Numbered from the stretch's first letter, positions 1 to 9,427 are shown. The stretch is 64,000 nt of DNA from Bradyrhizobium cenepequi (GCF_020329485.1 NZ_JAGKJI010000008.1:62001-126000), one strand, 5' to 3'. The notes: generated by a model from the sequence alone, not told the origin. Made by a program: numbers and translations.

Positions 1-516
1 GTCGCATCGCATTCCTGTTAACTGCGCACTACGCAAATCGGCCTCCGTGATGGCGGCGTTCAACAGCGTGGCGCCATCGAGCACAAGATCGGTGAGCTCG
101 CAGTCCATGATGGCGCTTTGTGACAGAGTGGCGCCGCGCAGGATGCAGCACGCCAAGACGCAGCGCATCGCTGTCGTTTGGGTGAACCGCGTGTCGCTGA
201 GGTTGCTTCGGCCGAGATCCGATTCCACGAAGCTAGACCGGGCGAAGGTCGCCCCTCGCCAGTCGGAGTCACCAGCGCGGCACTTAACGAATGTGCACTT
301 TTCGAAGGACGCGCCGGCAAAGCACGCGGCGCTAAAGTCGCAGTTCTGAAACACCATGCCAGTCAGAGCGGCCCCTGTGAAGTCGCTGTGGCGGAAGGAG
401 GAGCGCAGCACCACGCCGTGGTTCAGGGCCAGTCCAGACAGTGTCTCGCCATCGAGGTTTGCGTCGCGTACCGGAAAGCGGTGGGCGATCGATTGTAACA
501 GGAGATCAATTGACAT
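1..516 (-). CDS. pentapeptide-repeat protein, C-terminus outside the window
   Basis: I read 172 codons on the minus strand from an ATG at 514-516 to the window edge. Nearly the whole protein is A(D/N)LXX-type pentapeptide repeats, for example DFTGAALTG, ADLRSAQLTG and VLDGATLLNAAITEADL. Such repeats fold into a right-handed quadrilateral beta-helix that usually serves binding or scaffolding and has no catalytic residues. The ATG overlaps the stop of the upstream DUF2169 gene (ATG at 514-516, TGA at 506-508), so the two are surely co-transcribed and probably translationally coupled. No signal peptide or membrane segment is visible. By its neighbour it may be an accessory protein of a type VI secretion effector locus; that is inference. 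The 3' end is not in the window. Confidence 0.8.
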   Translation of the reverse strand, partial: MSIDLLLQSIAHRFPVRDANLDGETLSGLALNHGVVLRSSFRHSDFTGAALTGMVFQNCDFSAACFAGASFEKCTFVKCRAGDSDWRGATFARSSFVESDLGRSNLSDTRFTQTTAMRCVLACCILRGATLSQSAIMDCELTDLVLDGATLLNAAITEADLRSAQLTGMRCD

Positions 517-3500
517 GGCGTGGGACCATCAGGATCGTGCGATTGATATTGGCGTTGCTCAAATCCGCGGCGACCAATGCCGAGTCCATCAGGTCGGCAC
601 CGTAGAGATTCGCATGGCGCAGACTGGCGCCGGCGAGGTTGGTCTGGTTGAGATGCGCCTCGAGCAGGTTGGCAGCGTAGAAGTCGGCGCCGCGCAGATC
701 GTTGCCGGACAAGACCGCACCTTTCAGCGAGGTCATTCGGAAGTTCGCACGCGACAGAGCCGACTTGCCGAAATAGATACCGTTGAGCTGAGCCATGCTG
801 AAGTCGCCACCGCTGATGTCGGCGCCCTGAAAGGAGAGCGCGTGACCGCTGCTGCGATCGAAGCGGGCATCACGCAGGTCGATATCGCCGATGAAAGCGA
901 CTTGGTCGAATTGCGAAGTGTTGAGATCGAGTTGCGGCGCTGCCACCTTCAGGAAGCAGGTTTGCTCGAGGCGCGCGCCGGCAAAGGCCGCACCGGACAG
1001 CGATAAGTCCATGAATTGGGCACGCTTGAGAACGGCACCTTGCCATAGGCTGTTATCGAGGGCGACTTGAATGAAACAGCATTGACGCAGCTGCGCAGAG
1101 CGGAACGTAGCCCCGATCATCGGCACACGCAAGAATTGCAGGTCGGCGAGCTGCGCTCGGTCAAAGGACGCGCCCACCATGCGCGCGCCGAGAACATTGG
1201 TACGCACAAGCCGGCCGTCCAAGAAACGCGTTCCGCGGCAGTCGCTCTCACCAAGGTTGGCTTCAGTGAGGTCGGTCGCGCTTAAATCAGCGTTGACGAG
1301 CGCCGCGCCGGCAAGCGTGGCCTTCATCAGTTTTGCACCGGCGAGGTTGCTCCCGTTTAGCTTCGTGCGTTCGAGAAAGGCGCCCGAGAAGTCCGCGTTC
1401 GCGAATTGCCGCCCGGAGAGGTCGGCGCCGGCCAAATCGCGACCGGCAAGCACACCGCCGCGGCGGTACTCCTCCTCCACAAGCTCGCCCAGCGCGCGCG
1501 CCACAGCCGGCGCCAGCACCGTCTCAGGCTTGAGCGGCTTGGGTGAGGCGAGCCTCGCCGCGGCCATGCCTGCCGTCAGCTGACCTTCTGCTTTATCGAT
1601 CTCGGTCTGCAGGGCGGCCAATGCTTGCTTATTTTCGTTTGTGGCCGCGGCCATCGCTGCGTCGGGCGTAACGGCGATGGGCGACTCGTTGGTCGCGGCC
1701 AAGGCCTCGAAGGGCGCTCGGCCGTTGGTAGCTAGTCCAGGCAGGGCATTTCTGAGCGCCGCTTCGGCATCGGTGAGCGCGGTGCGCAAATCTTGCACGG
1801 CTTCAGGAGGCGTGCCGGGGCGCTCGATCTGCGCCACTATGTCGTCAATCGTCAGGTGCGACGGCGCGTTGGGCTCGACGCTTTGCGCTTCCTCCGGCAG
1901 CAGAAGCGCTGGAATATCGGGCAGTGAAAAGGCATCTTCCGACATGGCCTTGCGTATCGGCTCGAGCGGTCGTCCAGCCGACAAGCCAAAGAAGCGGGCA
2001 TGCGCAAGTTCGAATTGTTCTTGCTCGTCGACCAGCATCGTTGCCGCGCCAAGGATCTCGCCACGCCAGTTCTTCGCCCGCGCGAGCTTGGCTTCGAGAT
2101 CGTCCATGACGTCTGGATCAGCCTCCGGCGGCAGGACCGGCAAAGGCAGAACTTGCTCCAAGCTTGCGTCAATCGACTGCGCGGCGTCCTTATCGCCGAT
2201 CGCGGCAAACAAGGCGTCGATATCGGCCGACGCGGCATTTCCGCTGGCAATCTTTTCATAGGCCCCGCGCACGGGCTCATTTTGAGCGGCGATCCTGTCG
2301 ATGTTGGACTGGGTTTTGGCTTGGACCGTCTCCAGAGCATCGAGAATCTCGGCTAAATCGATTTCGCCGCTCTCGAGTTCTTCCGGCAACAGTTCCGGAA
2401 TGCTCGACGGCTCGATGGGTGGAATTTCGATTGCAGGGCGCAGCGAGGGCGGAAGGTCGAGGCGCGCGAGTTCCTGATCGAGCGCCCAGCGCATGGAGGC
2501 CAGCTGGCGCGCTGCGCGCTCTTCGGCCAATTCGCGCCGCCGCGCCGCGCGCCGCGCGCGCTCAGCCGTCGAAAGCTCGGGTACAAGTTGGTGTTCTGAA
2601 AAGGCGTAGCGTGAGGCGGTCGTCGGGTCGAGCCGTAGCCGCCGAACGTTCAGATAATGATCCAACGGCCGCGCTAGTTCGCTCTGCCGCTCGTAGGCGA
2701 CCATGACGTCGGCAACGTCGCTGCCGTCCAGTGTCGCCAAGCCGATCGTGGCACGATAGATCATGACGCCGCGGCAGGCACCGGCGAACAGCCATAGCGT
2801 ATCAATCTGCGTCTGCAGTTCCGTTACGCAACGCGCTGCATCGCTCCAGCCGATGAAGCAGCGCACGCGAAAGGCCGGCAGGCGACCTTCAATCAGCGGA
2901 TGCGCCGGGGAGAAGTTCTGCAGCGCGTACGGTTCTGCGCCGGAGAGAAAGCCGGGCATGCGCTGATCTGGCGGTGCGAACAGGAAGAGCCGCGGATCGG
3001 CATTGCTCGCCAATGCTGGTGCGACCGATTTCAGCCAAGCGGTGTCGTAGGTGCCGGCGTATTGCAGCCGCTCCTTGTCATCGAGCGCCATTGGTCCGAA
3101 GGCCGCCGGCGGGGCCGTGGTTTCGATGAACTGGATCGCGTGCTCGGGGCTTTCCACGTTGGGCAGCGCTACCAACTCGCCCGCCATGCTGCGACGAAGA
3201 GCGTCGTGGCCGGCGCCAGCAGGATTTGCGGCATAGCCGGGCCCGCCGAATGCGCGTTGCCGCGTTAGCGGCATTTGGCGGAATGGTTGAGCAGCTGTCG
3301 GTCGCCAGCCGGAGGCGGTCATCTGCCAATAACGGTCGCCCGTCACCAGAAGCTGCTTCTGCATCGGTCCAAGCGTCCAGCCTAACATCATGCGCTGGAC
3401 CGGTCGTCCCTCAGGCGCCGCTGCATGTCCGCCGATGAGCACTTCGGCTTGCGGCTTGGGCATGCAGATGTCGAGCGGGCTACCAGGCGGAAGCTCCTTC

Positions 3501-3661
3501 GCGGTCATCAACCAAAGTCCCTGCTCGCCTTCCAGACGGTCTGCGTCTGGGTTGGCGAGGTCGAACATCGCGAAAACGGAAATGACGAGGCTTGCCCCGG
3601 CAGGACGGCGCTCGCATTTATTCAGCAGACCCAGCGTGCGTGGCTTTATTAAAACAGGCAT
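506..3661 (-). CDS. DUF2169 and pentapeptide-repeat protein (T6SS accessory type)
   Basis: 1051 residues. Residues 1 to about 320 match the DUF2169 pattern: start MPVLIKPRTLGLL, a MMLGWTLGP motif, then QRAFGGPGYAANPAGAGHD. Residues about 340-700 are charged and Ala/Glu-rich, partly coiled coil. From about 740 to the end there are continuous pentapeptide repeats (ADLSGRQFANADFSGAFLE and so on). DUF2169 proteins are commonly encoded beside VgrG or toxin genes and are thought to help load type VI effectors; no T6SS structural gene lies in this window, so the role rests on family knowledge. The next gene overlaps its stop codon and is also a pentapeptide protein. No clear Shine-Dalgarno precedes the ATG, but the first residues fit the family start. 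Cytoplasmic by appearance. Confidence 0.8.
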   Translation of the reverse strand: MPVLIKPRTLGLLNKCERRPAGASLVISVFAMFDLANPDADRLEGEQGLWLMTAKELPPGSPLDICMPKPQAEVLIGGHAAAPEGRPVQRMMLGWTLGPMQKQLLVTGDRYWQMTASGWRPTAAQPFRQMPLTRQRAFGGPGYAANPAGAGHDALRRSMAGELVALPNVESPEHAIQFIETTAPPAAFGPMALDDKERLQYAGTYDTAWLKSVAPALASNADPRLFLFAPPDQRMPGFLSGAEPYALQNFSPAHPLIEGRLPAFRVRCFIGWSDAARCVTELQTQIDTLWLFAGACRGVMIYRATIGLATLDGSDVADVMVAYERQSELARPLDHYLNVRRLRLDPTTASRYAFSEHQLVPELSTAERARRAARRRELAEERAARQLASMRWALDQELARLDLPPSLRPAIEIPPIEPSSIPELLPEELESGEIDLAEILDALETVQAKTQSNIDRIAAQNEPVRGAYEKIASGNAASADIDALFAAIGDKDAAQSIDASLEQVLPLPVLPPEADPDVMDDLEAKLARAKNWRGEILGAATMLVDEQEQFELAHARFFGLSAGRPLEPIRKAMSEDAFSLPDIPALLLPEEAQSVEPNAPSHLTIDDIVAQIERPGTPPEAVQDLRTALTDAEAALRNALPGLATNGRAPFEALAATNESPIAVTPDAAMAAATNENKQALAALQTEIDKAEGQLTAGMAAARLASPKPLKPETVLAPAVARALGELVEEEYRRGGVLAGRDLAGADLSGRQFANADFSGAFLERTKLNGSNLAGAKLMKATLAGAALVNADLSATDLTEANLGESDCRGTRFLDGRLVRTNVLGARMVGASFDRAQLADLQFLRVPMIGATFRSAQLRQCCFIQVALDNSLWQGAVLKRAQFMDLSLSGAAFAGARLEQTCFLKVAAPQLDLNTSQFDQVAFIGDIDLRDARFDRSSGHALSFQGADISGGDFSMAQLNGIYFGKSALSRANFRMTSLKGAVLSGNDLRGADFYAANLLEAHLNQTNLAGASLRHANLYGADLMDSALVAADLSNANINRTILMVPRHVN

Positions 3662-4347
3662 CAGACGACGCGATCAAATGTTTCGCTTCCTAACCATACG
3701 TCTCCGGAGTGACAGAGTTGCGAACTGATGTGCGTCCCGCCTGTGCGGTCGCGTCTTTTCACCTACCAAATTGGGGAGGCGGTCAGTCGGCCAGGGTTAT
3801 CGTACATGGCCGATCCGAACTCCAACATTTTGGTTCGCGACGATGTCGTCGAGAATCGCGACCCTACTTGCGCGACGGCTTCCGCGGCCCGGTTACAGGC
3901 ACAAGACCCGTGCTCCGCTGTCCTTTTGAAAGCTCGCTCGGGAAAATGCTGAGCTGTTCGTACGCTGGCTTTGGCGTGGCCAGATTTATTTGCCGGGTCG
4001 CAAAGAGGTTGTGCGGCGCCGTATCAAACCGACACGTTGGTCTTGTCGATAGCAGTCGACGAAGCGCGCGCATGAAATCGTTGATCCCGGTCGGGCGTCA
4101 GGTCGCGGTTCACCGGCCGATAGATCAAGCTTGCTAAGTAGAGTTCGCGATGAGCTCATGTGAGAGTCTCACTATCTCGCCGCAGGCCCGCACCCGCGCA
4201 GCGTGCGTGCAAAGCATCCTTGATCGAATTGTTTGTTTCCAGCGAAAAAGCTGAATTCCTACGTGCGCCTGCTGGTTTCGTTGGTTGAACAATGATCAAG
4301 CCATACGATGAACAAGGTAACCGGACAATAGAGGGAAAGGATGACTT
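3662..4347. other. intergenic region with rearranged nod-leader fragments
   Basis: I see no supported gene here between two divergently transcribed genes. Two exact matches to the leader between the nod box and the nodY-like gene are present: the 15-mer TCTTTGCGACCCGGC (minus strand, about 3990-4006) and the 16-mer TGTCGATAGCAGTCGA (plus strand, about 4047-4062). In the leader both lie on the same strand about 40 bp apart, so here they are rearranged. They point to a scrambled remnant of a nod leader, not a working promoter. Confidence 0.4.
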
Positions 4348-6108
4348 GTGACCCTTGTCGTCGTTTCGAATCGCGTTGCGCGCGGCAAAGCTAATGAACC
4401 AATAACAGGCGGCCTTGCCGCGGCGCTGCTCCCCGTGGTGGAACAATCCGGAGCTATTTGGGTAGGGCTCTTGGGCCTAGAGGGCGACGGCCATCAGAAC
4501 GAACCATCTGCCGAGATGCTCGGCAGAGGCAAGCTTGTGAGTCTGGATCTGCCTGACGAACTATATCGCGGTTACTATGAGGGGTTTGCCAATTCGGCAC
4601 TGTGGCATGCCTTGCATTCGCGCCCCGACCTGATCAAGGTCTCGGAGCGAGATTATGCCAGCTATCGCGAGGTCAATGCCGTCACGGCGCGCAAGCTGCG
4701 CAAGTTCAAAGAGCCGGCCGCGTTCTGGGTGCATGATTATCACTTCCTTGCGCTCGGCGCTGAGCTGCGGAACGTCGGCATCGGCCAGCCGATCGGTTTC
4801 TTCCTGCACACGCCATGGCCGGAGCCTGCGGCGATGCGGAAGGTGCCGCATCATCGCGAACTGATCGAGGCGATGCTCGATTACGACCTGATCGGCTTCC
4901 AGACCGGGGAGAGCCGGCAGCATTTTCTAGACTATGTCGGTACCGATCTGGGACTGACCATCGAGGATGGTGTTGTTATCTGGGGCCACAGCCGGACGCG
5001 ATGCCGGGTGTTTCCGATCGGGATCGATGTGGACAAGTTCGCAAAAGATGCAAAAGCAAGCTTCGCCCCCAGGGTCTCGCGGCTACTGAGCACGCTCGAT
5101 AGCCAGAGTCTTGCGATCGGCGTCGACCGGATCGATTACAGCAAGGGCCTCGACAAGCGCATTTGCGCCTTCGATCACCTGTGGACCAAAGAGCCGCGTT
5201 TCGTAGGCAGCCTCTCGTTATTGCAGATCGCCAATCCGTCGCGCAGCGCCATCGAGACCTACCGCAATCTGCAGGACCATATCCGCGGTCTCGTCCGGGA
5301 GGTCAACGGCCGCCATTGCAAGGACAAATGGACCCCGATCAGTTATCACGAGGACGGCTTCAGCCAGGCTGAGCTCGCGGTCCTCTACCGGACGGCGAAG
5401 ATTGCCGTGGTTACGCCGTTGCGTGACGGCATGAATCTGGTGGCGAAAGAATATGTCGCTGCGCAAAACCCGGACGATCCAGGCGTGCTGGTCTTGTCGA
5501 AATTTGCCGGCGCGGCCAAAGAGCTCGACGGAGCGCTACTCGTTGATCCGAACGACGTCGTGAATATGGTGCGCGCGTTTTCGAGAGCGCTCTCGATGCC
5601 GCCCGTCGAGCGCCGCTCACGCTGGACGGCGATGATGGAGAAACTTCGAGACTATCCCATCCAGCGATGGACCTCAGACTTCATGGCGGAGCTAAAGAAA
5701 AGCCGGCCAGAGAAGATCGCGAGTGAGTTCATTCCGCGGGATTTGGGCGCACCCAGTGGCTCAAGGCAATCGGGGGGCGAGGACGACTCGGCCGGCGCTT
5801 CGAGCCACTTAGACCAGCCACGGCAATTTGTAGATCCGGCAATCGACCTACGGGCCGGGTTGCCAGCGAATGATTTTGGACATCTCGTCGACTTGGGCTG
5901 GAAGCACGGTCCCCAACCGGCCCCGGACGTCCTGTTCGGTGCACTGAACAGAATTGGCGCCCTCCCAAGGCCCTGCCAGCTGACGACACATTTCTACATC
6001 CACGGTCAGCCCTACACGGCGCAGTTGGGGGCAGGGAAGAGGGAGGGGACCCCAAACAATCCGCTGGGTATTGATGTCATTCTCATCCCTCGAACTAGAG
6101 GCGGCTGA
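4348..6108 (+). CDS. otsA: alpha,alpha-trehalose-phosphate synthase with odd C-terminal tail
   Basis: A GT20-family glucosyltransferase making trehalose-6-phosphate from UDP-glucose and glucose-6-phosphate, used in osmotic and desiccation tolerance. The N-terminus VVVSNRVARGK with the GGLAAAL loop, the segment VHDYHFLALG, and GVDRIDYSKGLDKR (nucleotide and phosphate contacts) are all present, as are PLRDGMNLVAKEY and VLSKFAGAAKEL. The GTG start follows AAGGA by about seven bases. OtsA proteins are normally about 460-490 residues; the family region ends near residue 455 (FMAELKKSR), and about 130 further residues with no recognisable domain follow. The tail looks like read-through into island DNA after loss of the original stop. 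No otsB lies beside it. Confidence 0.88.
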   Translation: MTLVVVSNRVARGKANEPITGGLAAALLPVVEQSGAIWVGLLGLEGDGHQNEPSAEMLGRGKLVSLDLPDELYRGYYEGFANSALWHALHSRPDLIKVSERDYASYREVNAVTARKLRKFKEPAAFWVHDYHFLALGAELRNVGIGQPIGFFLHTPWPEPAAMRKVPHHRELIEAMLDYDLIGFQTGESRQHFLDYVGTDLGLTIEDGVVIWGHSRTRCRVFPIGIDVDKFAKDAKASFAPRVSRLLSTLDSQSLAIGVDRIDYSKGLDKRICAFDHLWTKEPRFVGSLSLLQIANPSRSAIETYRNLQDHIRGLVREVNGRHCKDKWTPISYHEDGFSQAELAVLYRTAKIAVVTPLRDGMNLVAKEYVAAQNPDDPGVLVLSKFAGAAKELDGALLVDPNDVVNMVRAFSRALSMPPVERRSRWTAMMEKLRDYPIQRWTSDFMAELKKSRPEKIASEFIPRDLGAPSGSRQSGGEDDSAGASSHLDQPRQFVDPAIDLRAGLPANDFGHLVDLGWKHGPQPAPDVLFGALNRIGALPRPCQLTTHFYIHGQPYTAQLGAGKREGTPNNPLGIDVILIPRTRGG

Positions 6109-6345
6109 ACAACGCACTTTGACTGGAACCCGCAAAAAGATCGACAGGGGTCGGAAACCTAGCAAGCTACACGTAAAGGATGAACTCTCTCCGTCGTGCT
6201 TGCAACGGCCGCTTCGCTGGGGGCTGCTCACCTCGATTTACGCGCCCGCTCTCGCCGTAGATGAGGCGAGCGACACGCATCCCGTTTTCGGCCGCGCTCT
6301 TCGTGATCTATATCAACTTAATGTCGTGGCCGCTGCAAACGGCTG

Positions 6346-6470
6346 TGTTGCATTTCCAACGAATGTCGCAATTGCTGCGATCGCCTAACGCGACGCAATC
6401 GATCGCAATTTCCTCGAGCGTTTCTGTTCATGCCTGATTGGGGAAGCGCCGCAACTGGTACGAGACTTGC
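6346..6470 (+). promoter_or_regulatory. duplicated fixA-type promoter: NifA site and -24/-12
   Basis: TGT-N10-ACG at 6346-6361 is followed by a sigma54 core TGGTACGAGACTTGC, with GG at 6457-6458 and GC at 6469-6470, ten bases between. Spacing and sequence mirror the fixA promoter at 40537-40662. Homology extends upstream (GCATCCCGTTTT at about 6280 and again at about 40470), so this is a copy of the whole fixA promoter region. It now drives only a decayed fixA start. Confidence 0.75.
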
Positions 6471-6509
6471 TGTCCTCATCCCAGGTTCTCGGAACTTGTG
6501 GAGTACCGC

Positions 6510-6720
6510 ATGCAAGGTATCGTCTCCATCAAGCAGGCTTCCGACTTCGCGCAAATCCGCGCGCGGCCCGTGGGCAACAACTACGTGCGTCAAGGGGAGG
6601 CGAACCATTATCAGCTCCTACGATCTGCTCGCGATGCGAGCAGTACCGGAGCTAAGCGAGGAGTTCGGCGACGAGCTCACCGTCCTCACCATGGGACTCC
6701 AGATGCCGCCGAGTCCTGTA
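6510..6720 (+). pseudogene. fixA 5' remnant
   Basis: The ATG at 6510 and the next about 70 codons line up with fixA at 40702: MQGIVSIKQASDFAQIRARPV against MHNVVCVKQVPDSAQIRVHPV. The later piece VPELSEEFGDELTVLTMGL also matches FixA, but in another frame, so at least one indel separates them. The match ends abruptly at about 6720, where a fixC-like piece follows. FixA is the small subunit of the electron-transfer flavoprotein feeding nitrogenase; this copy cannot encode it. Confidence 0.75.
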
Positions 6721-6809
6721 CGGCAGTGATCGTCGGCGCTGATTTTAGCGCTGACACCCGCGTTTTGTGCGCGTCTGCCGCTGCATTGGCGCAACCGGAT
6801 CGCGGGCTA

Positions 6810-6935
6810 GAGAACGTTATCACGATCGAGGTAAAACGCGACGCCATCTTGGTTGGCGCCGGTAATGCCGCCGCCGAAACTGTAGCCAAGTGCGGCATGA
6901 AGATGCTTCGGCCGGAGCGCCTTCGTATTCGCTCC
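6810..6935 (+). pseudogene. fixC 5' remnant
   Basis: The frame reads IEVKRDAILVGAGNAAAETV then AKCGMKMLRPERL, matching the FixC N-terminus [20 protein letters not shown] then [14 protein letters not shown] at 42061. It covers the FAD-binding GxGxxx loop only, about 40 codons. It lies between the fixA and fixX remnants, so an ancestral fixABCX-like copy has collapsed to its fragments here. Confidence 0.7.
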
Positions 6936-6950
6936 GGCCTAGTACGCCCG

Positions 6951-7010
6951 CGCACGATTCGGAAAAGCGGGCACCTGGTTTCGGAAAGATCACAGCTGAA
7001 CAAGAAACTG
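6951..7010. repeat. degenerate copy of a dispersed palindromic repeat
   Basis: The stretch around ATTCGGAAAAGCGGGCACC, followed by TTTCGGAAAGATCAC, matches the repeat at 11403-11504 with several changes. Copies of this kind are scattered through Bradyrhizobium and related genomes. Confidence 0.55.
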
Positions 7011-7047
7011 ACGCGTCGCACTGGATACCAAGTACGGAGGCCGAAAC

Positions 7048-7330
7048 ATGAGCGTCGATTTCTCACTGTACATCGAGCAGGATCTGCTCGACAACCGCTG
7101 CCTCGCCCATGTTGGTCATGCGCATATCAGTGTGCGTGCGCACACCGCCGCCGCCGCAACTGCTGCTTCTCTCGTGAAAACCCGCCCCGCGCTGCTGCGA
7201 GCCGACGGACAAGTGCAAGGTCGAGATCAGCCTCGACAGCTGCATCAAATGGGGCATCCATGGCGTCCTCCGCGAGCCATCCACCGACAAATATGAAGCT
7301 ATTCGCGCGACAGTTATGGGCTGCTGTTCG
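7048..7330 (+). pseudogene. fixX (ferredoxin-like) remnant
   Basis: After a good ribosome site (CGGAGG) the ATG at 7048 starts VDFSLYIEQDLLDNRCLAHV then GHAHISVRAHT, resembling the FixX N-terminus (LYxNRYLVDAGxPHIxVR). The cluster-binding part survives only in another frame as KVEISLDSCIKWGIHGVL, where the family pattern CxECGTC has lost most of its cysteines. The gene is therefore frameshifted and has lost 4Fe-4S ligands. It closes the fix remnant block that starts at 6346. Confidence 0.6.
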
Positions 7331-7505
7331 AGTTTAGATGGCCGCTGCACCTCCGCTGCTTGATCGGCGTGCCGCGCGGGTTTCGGCGCACCCGTTCCTT
7401 CTGGGCGCACGCTGGGAAAGGTCCACCAATTCGGGAAGGGGGTGCCGCAGCGCGCGAGTGTTCAGGCTGCACGATGAGCGAAGCCAAAGGCTTAGGTGAA
7501 GCGGA

Positions 7506-8306
7506 ATGGAACTAGCCTCAACACACGCTCAATCGAACGGCTCAAAGCCGGCCTTTTCGGCCGGTCACCTGACGCGCCACATGGATCTTTTTAGCTTCAT
7601 CGAATGCGCGAAGCGAACGAACTCTATCAAAGCGCTGTTCGACCTTCTTGTGAGCTGTGCGAGCGAGGAGGGCTTCGGTGAAGTCGCTTATGGAGCACTC
7701 ACCTTCGCGGAGCCGCCTCGTCTCCAGGGGTATCTACCGCGCGCGGTGACCGTGAACTTCCCGGCAGACTGGTGCCACCGCTATTTTGACCGCAATTACC
7801 ATGTCATTGACCCAGTGGTTCGCCGGACACCAATGCTTCCGGGGCCCTTTCTGTGGGACGAACTCGCCAAGCAATATCAGCTGCAAGCCGCCGAGCATGT
7901 CGTCCTCGACGAAGCCAGAGAGGCAGGTCTGAAGCATGGCATGAGCATACCGCTATTTGGACCCTTCGGCCGAGTATCTGTGGTATCCTTTGCATCTCCC
8001 TTCGACGATGCGGATCCTCAGTATCGTATGAGCCATCTCAACGCACTGGCTTGGCATTTCCACGTCGCATTTGCCGAGATCGCGCGTCCCTCGGATATCA
8101 GCTGCAACGGAAAAGTTACGATATCCGAGCGCGAAAAAGATTGCCTGCGGTGGGTAGCAGAAGGCAAATCGTCCTGGGAAATCGGGATGATACTGAGGGT
8201 TAGCGAGAATACAGTCAATTTCCATCTTAAGAACGCGATACGAAAGTTGGGTACGACGAACCGTACCCAGGCCATCGTCAGGGCGATTCGCCTCAATCTT
8301 GTTTGA
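7506..8306 (+). CDS. LuxR-family regulator with acyl-HSL-binding domain, no adjacent luxI
   Basis: 266 residues. Residues about 30-185 form an autoinducer-binding domain with the signature W...Y.......DP (DWCHRYFDRNYHVIDPV) and a later FLWDEL tryptophan. Residues about 200-262 are a GerE-type helix-turn-helix (ISEREKDCLRWVAEGKSSWE then ENTVNFHLKNAIRKLG). It should bind a homoserine lactone-like signal and regulate transcription in the cytoplasm. No luxI-type synthase lies anywhere in the window, so it is a solo or pairs with a distant synthase; resemblance to BjaR is plausible but unproven. The start at 7506 is the longest; ATG at 7581 (MDLFSFIECAKR) is a realistic alternative close to the usual family length. 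It lies just after the fix remnants and alone on its strand. Confidence 0.85.
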   Translation: MELASTHAQSNGSKPAFSAGHLTRHMDLFSFIECAKRTNSIKALFDLLVSCASEEGFGEVAYGALTFAEPPRLQGYLPRAVTVNFPADWCHRYFDRNYHVIDPVVRRTPMLPGPFLWDELAKQYQLQAAEHVVLDEAREAGLKHGMSIPLFGPFGRVSVVSFASPFDDADPQYRMSHLNALAWHFHVAFAEIARPSDISCNGKVTISEREKDCLRWVAEGKSSWEIGMILRVSENTVNFHLKNAIRKLGTTNRTQAIVRAIRLNLV

Positions 8307-9427
8307 GTTCTAAGCGGCGATCGCCCTGCCAGCGCCTATGCCGGGTAATGGAGCGTGTTCGGAGCGGGCCGCATTCGCAGCAAAGTAAGGTCGGCTACCA
8401 CGACATCTGAGGTCTCGCAATGTCCTCAAGTTCTGGAAGGTGCCGCGGGGATGGCGCATACGAGCCCTGGCGACTAGCTCCTCGGCTATGGCGTGGGCGT
8501 TGGCAGGATGCTCATCGGTGTTGCGCGTTTTGAAGGCGGAGCAGTCTAGCATCCTCTCCTTGGTGAAAAGAGGAGTCTCTCTTGCGCCTCGTGCAGCACC
8601 ACTTGGAGTCATGGCAATTGCCGGCGCTTTGACGATAGTGAGACTGTCGCTGCTGCGCGAGCGCGAGCACGTTTCACCGGCTTCTCGACCCTCCGGCCGT
8701 CACAATCGGTGCATTGTTCCGCAGACGAGATTGCAATATCCGGGCCGTGGCAACTGACCCGAGATTATCGGATTACGTTTTTAGCGCAGGAGCGTTCGCA
8801 GCAGGAGAACCGTCGCTTCGGTTGTGTCCCTAACCGAGCCGTCGCTGTCGTGAACACGACGGTAAATGGCAGTCAAACGCCTATCCTCGCGCGGTCGGCA
8901 CTTTCGCACCATCCTCGTCCGGCGTCGCCAAGTCATGTGTTTCGATATCTTGACCATGAAAGGCAGTGCCCCGCAGGTGATAGCGTCACCGCCGACAATG
9001 AACGCCGACGGTGGTGGACAGCGTTCAATCTTCGATACCGATCGCATTGTCGCGCTTCGCAAATCGCGCCCGATCAGTCCGCTTCGTCGCGAGCAGTATC
9101 CGTTCCAGCGACCAGGTAAGCGACTGAAGCGAAAGGTCGTAGTACGTGGCCAGTCCAGGGCTGAGCCTTGTCTGGCTCGCGACACCGCACGGCTTCTGAG
9201 TTTAAGACACAGATGCTATCCGCTGGGCTCCAATTGAAGAACCGATCAGAACGTTTTGTGCGGATCGCCACTGGCACGGTGGTTGCTACAAGAGATAGCA
9301 ACACTGAGTCAGGATTGACTGCAGGGCAGACGCGCAAGACGGGCGATACCCTCCTTTGGTGGCCAGTGCCCTGAGAGAGAACCGGCTTGCGGGAGAACAC
9401 GTCCTTGCGAATAGTTGACGGAGCAAT
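8307..9427. other. 1.1 kb without a supportable gene
   Basis: Only short ORFs overlapping on both strands with no family features. I found no promoter pattern or repeat that I could support. Probably decayed island DNA. Confidence 0.5.

Noticed and set aside
356..1006. 216-codon plus-strand frame
   Set aside because: Antisense of pentapeptide repeats; the repeat pattern on the minus strand is the real coding signal.
4261..4320. Possible nod box on the minus strand before the DUF2169 gene
   Set aside because: Only scattered similarity; the conserved AATCGATTTTACCAAT block is absent.
8781..9185. Minus-strand frame with FIVGGDAITCGALPF, thought of as dihydrofolate reductase
   Set aside because: No other DHFR motif is in register and the rest of the frame is unlike the family.
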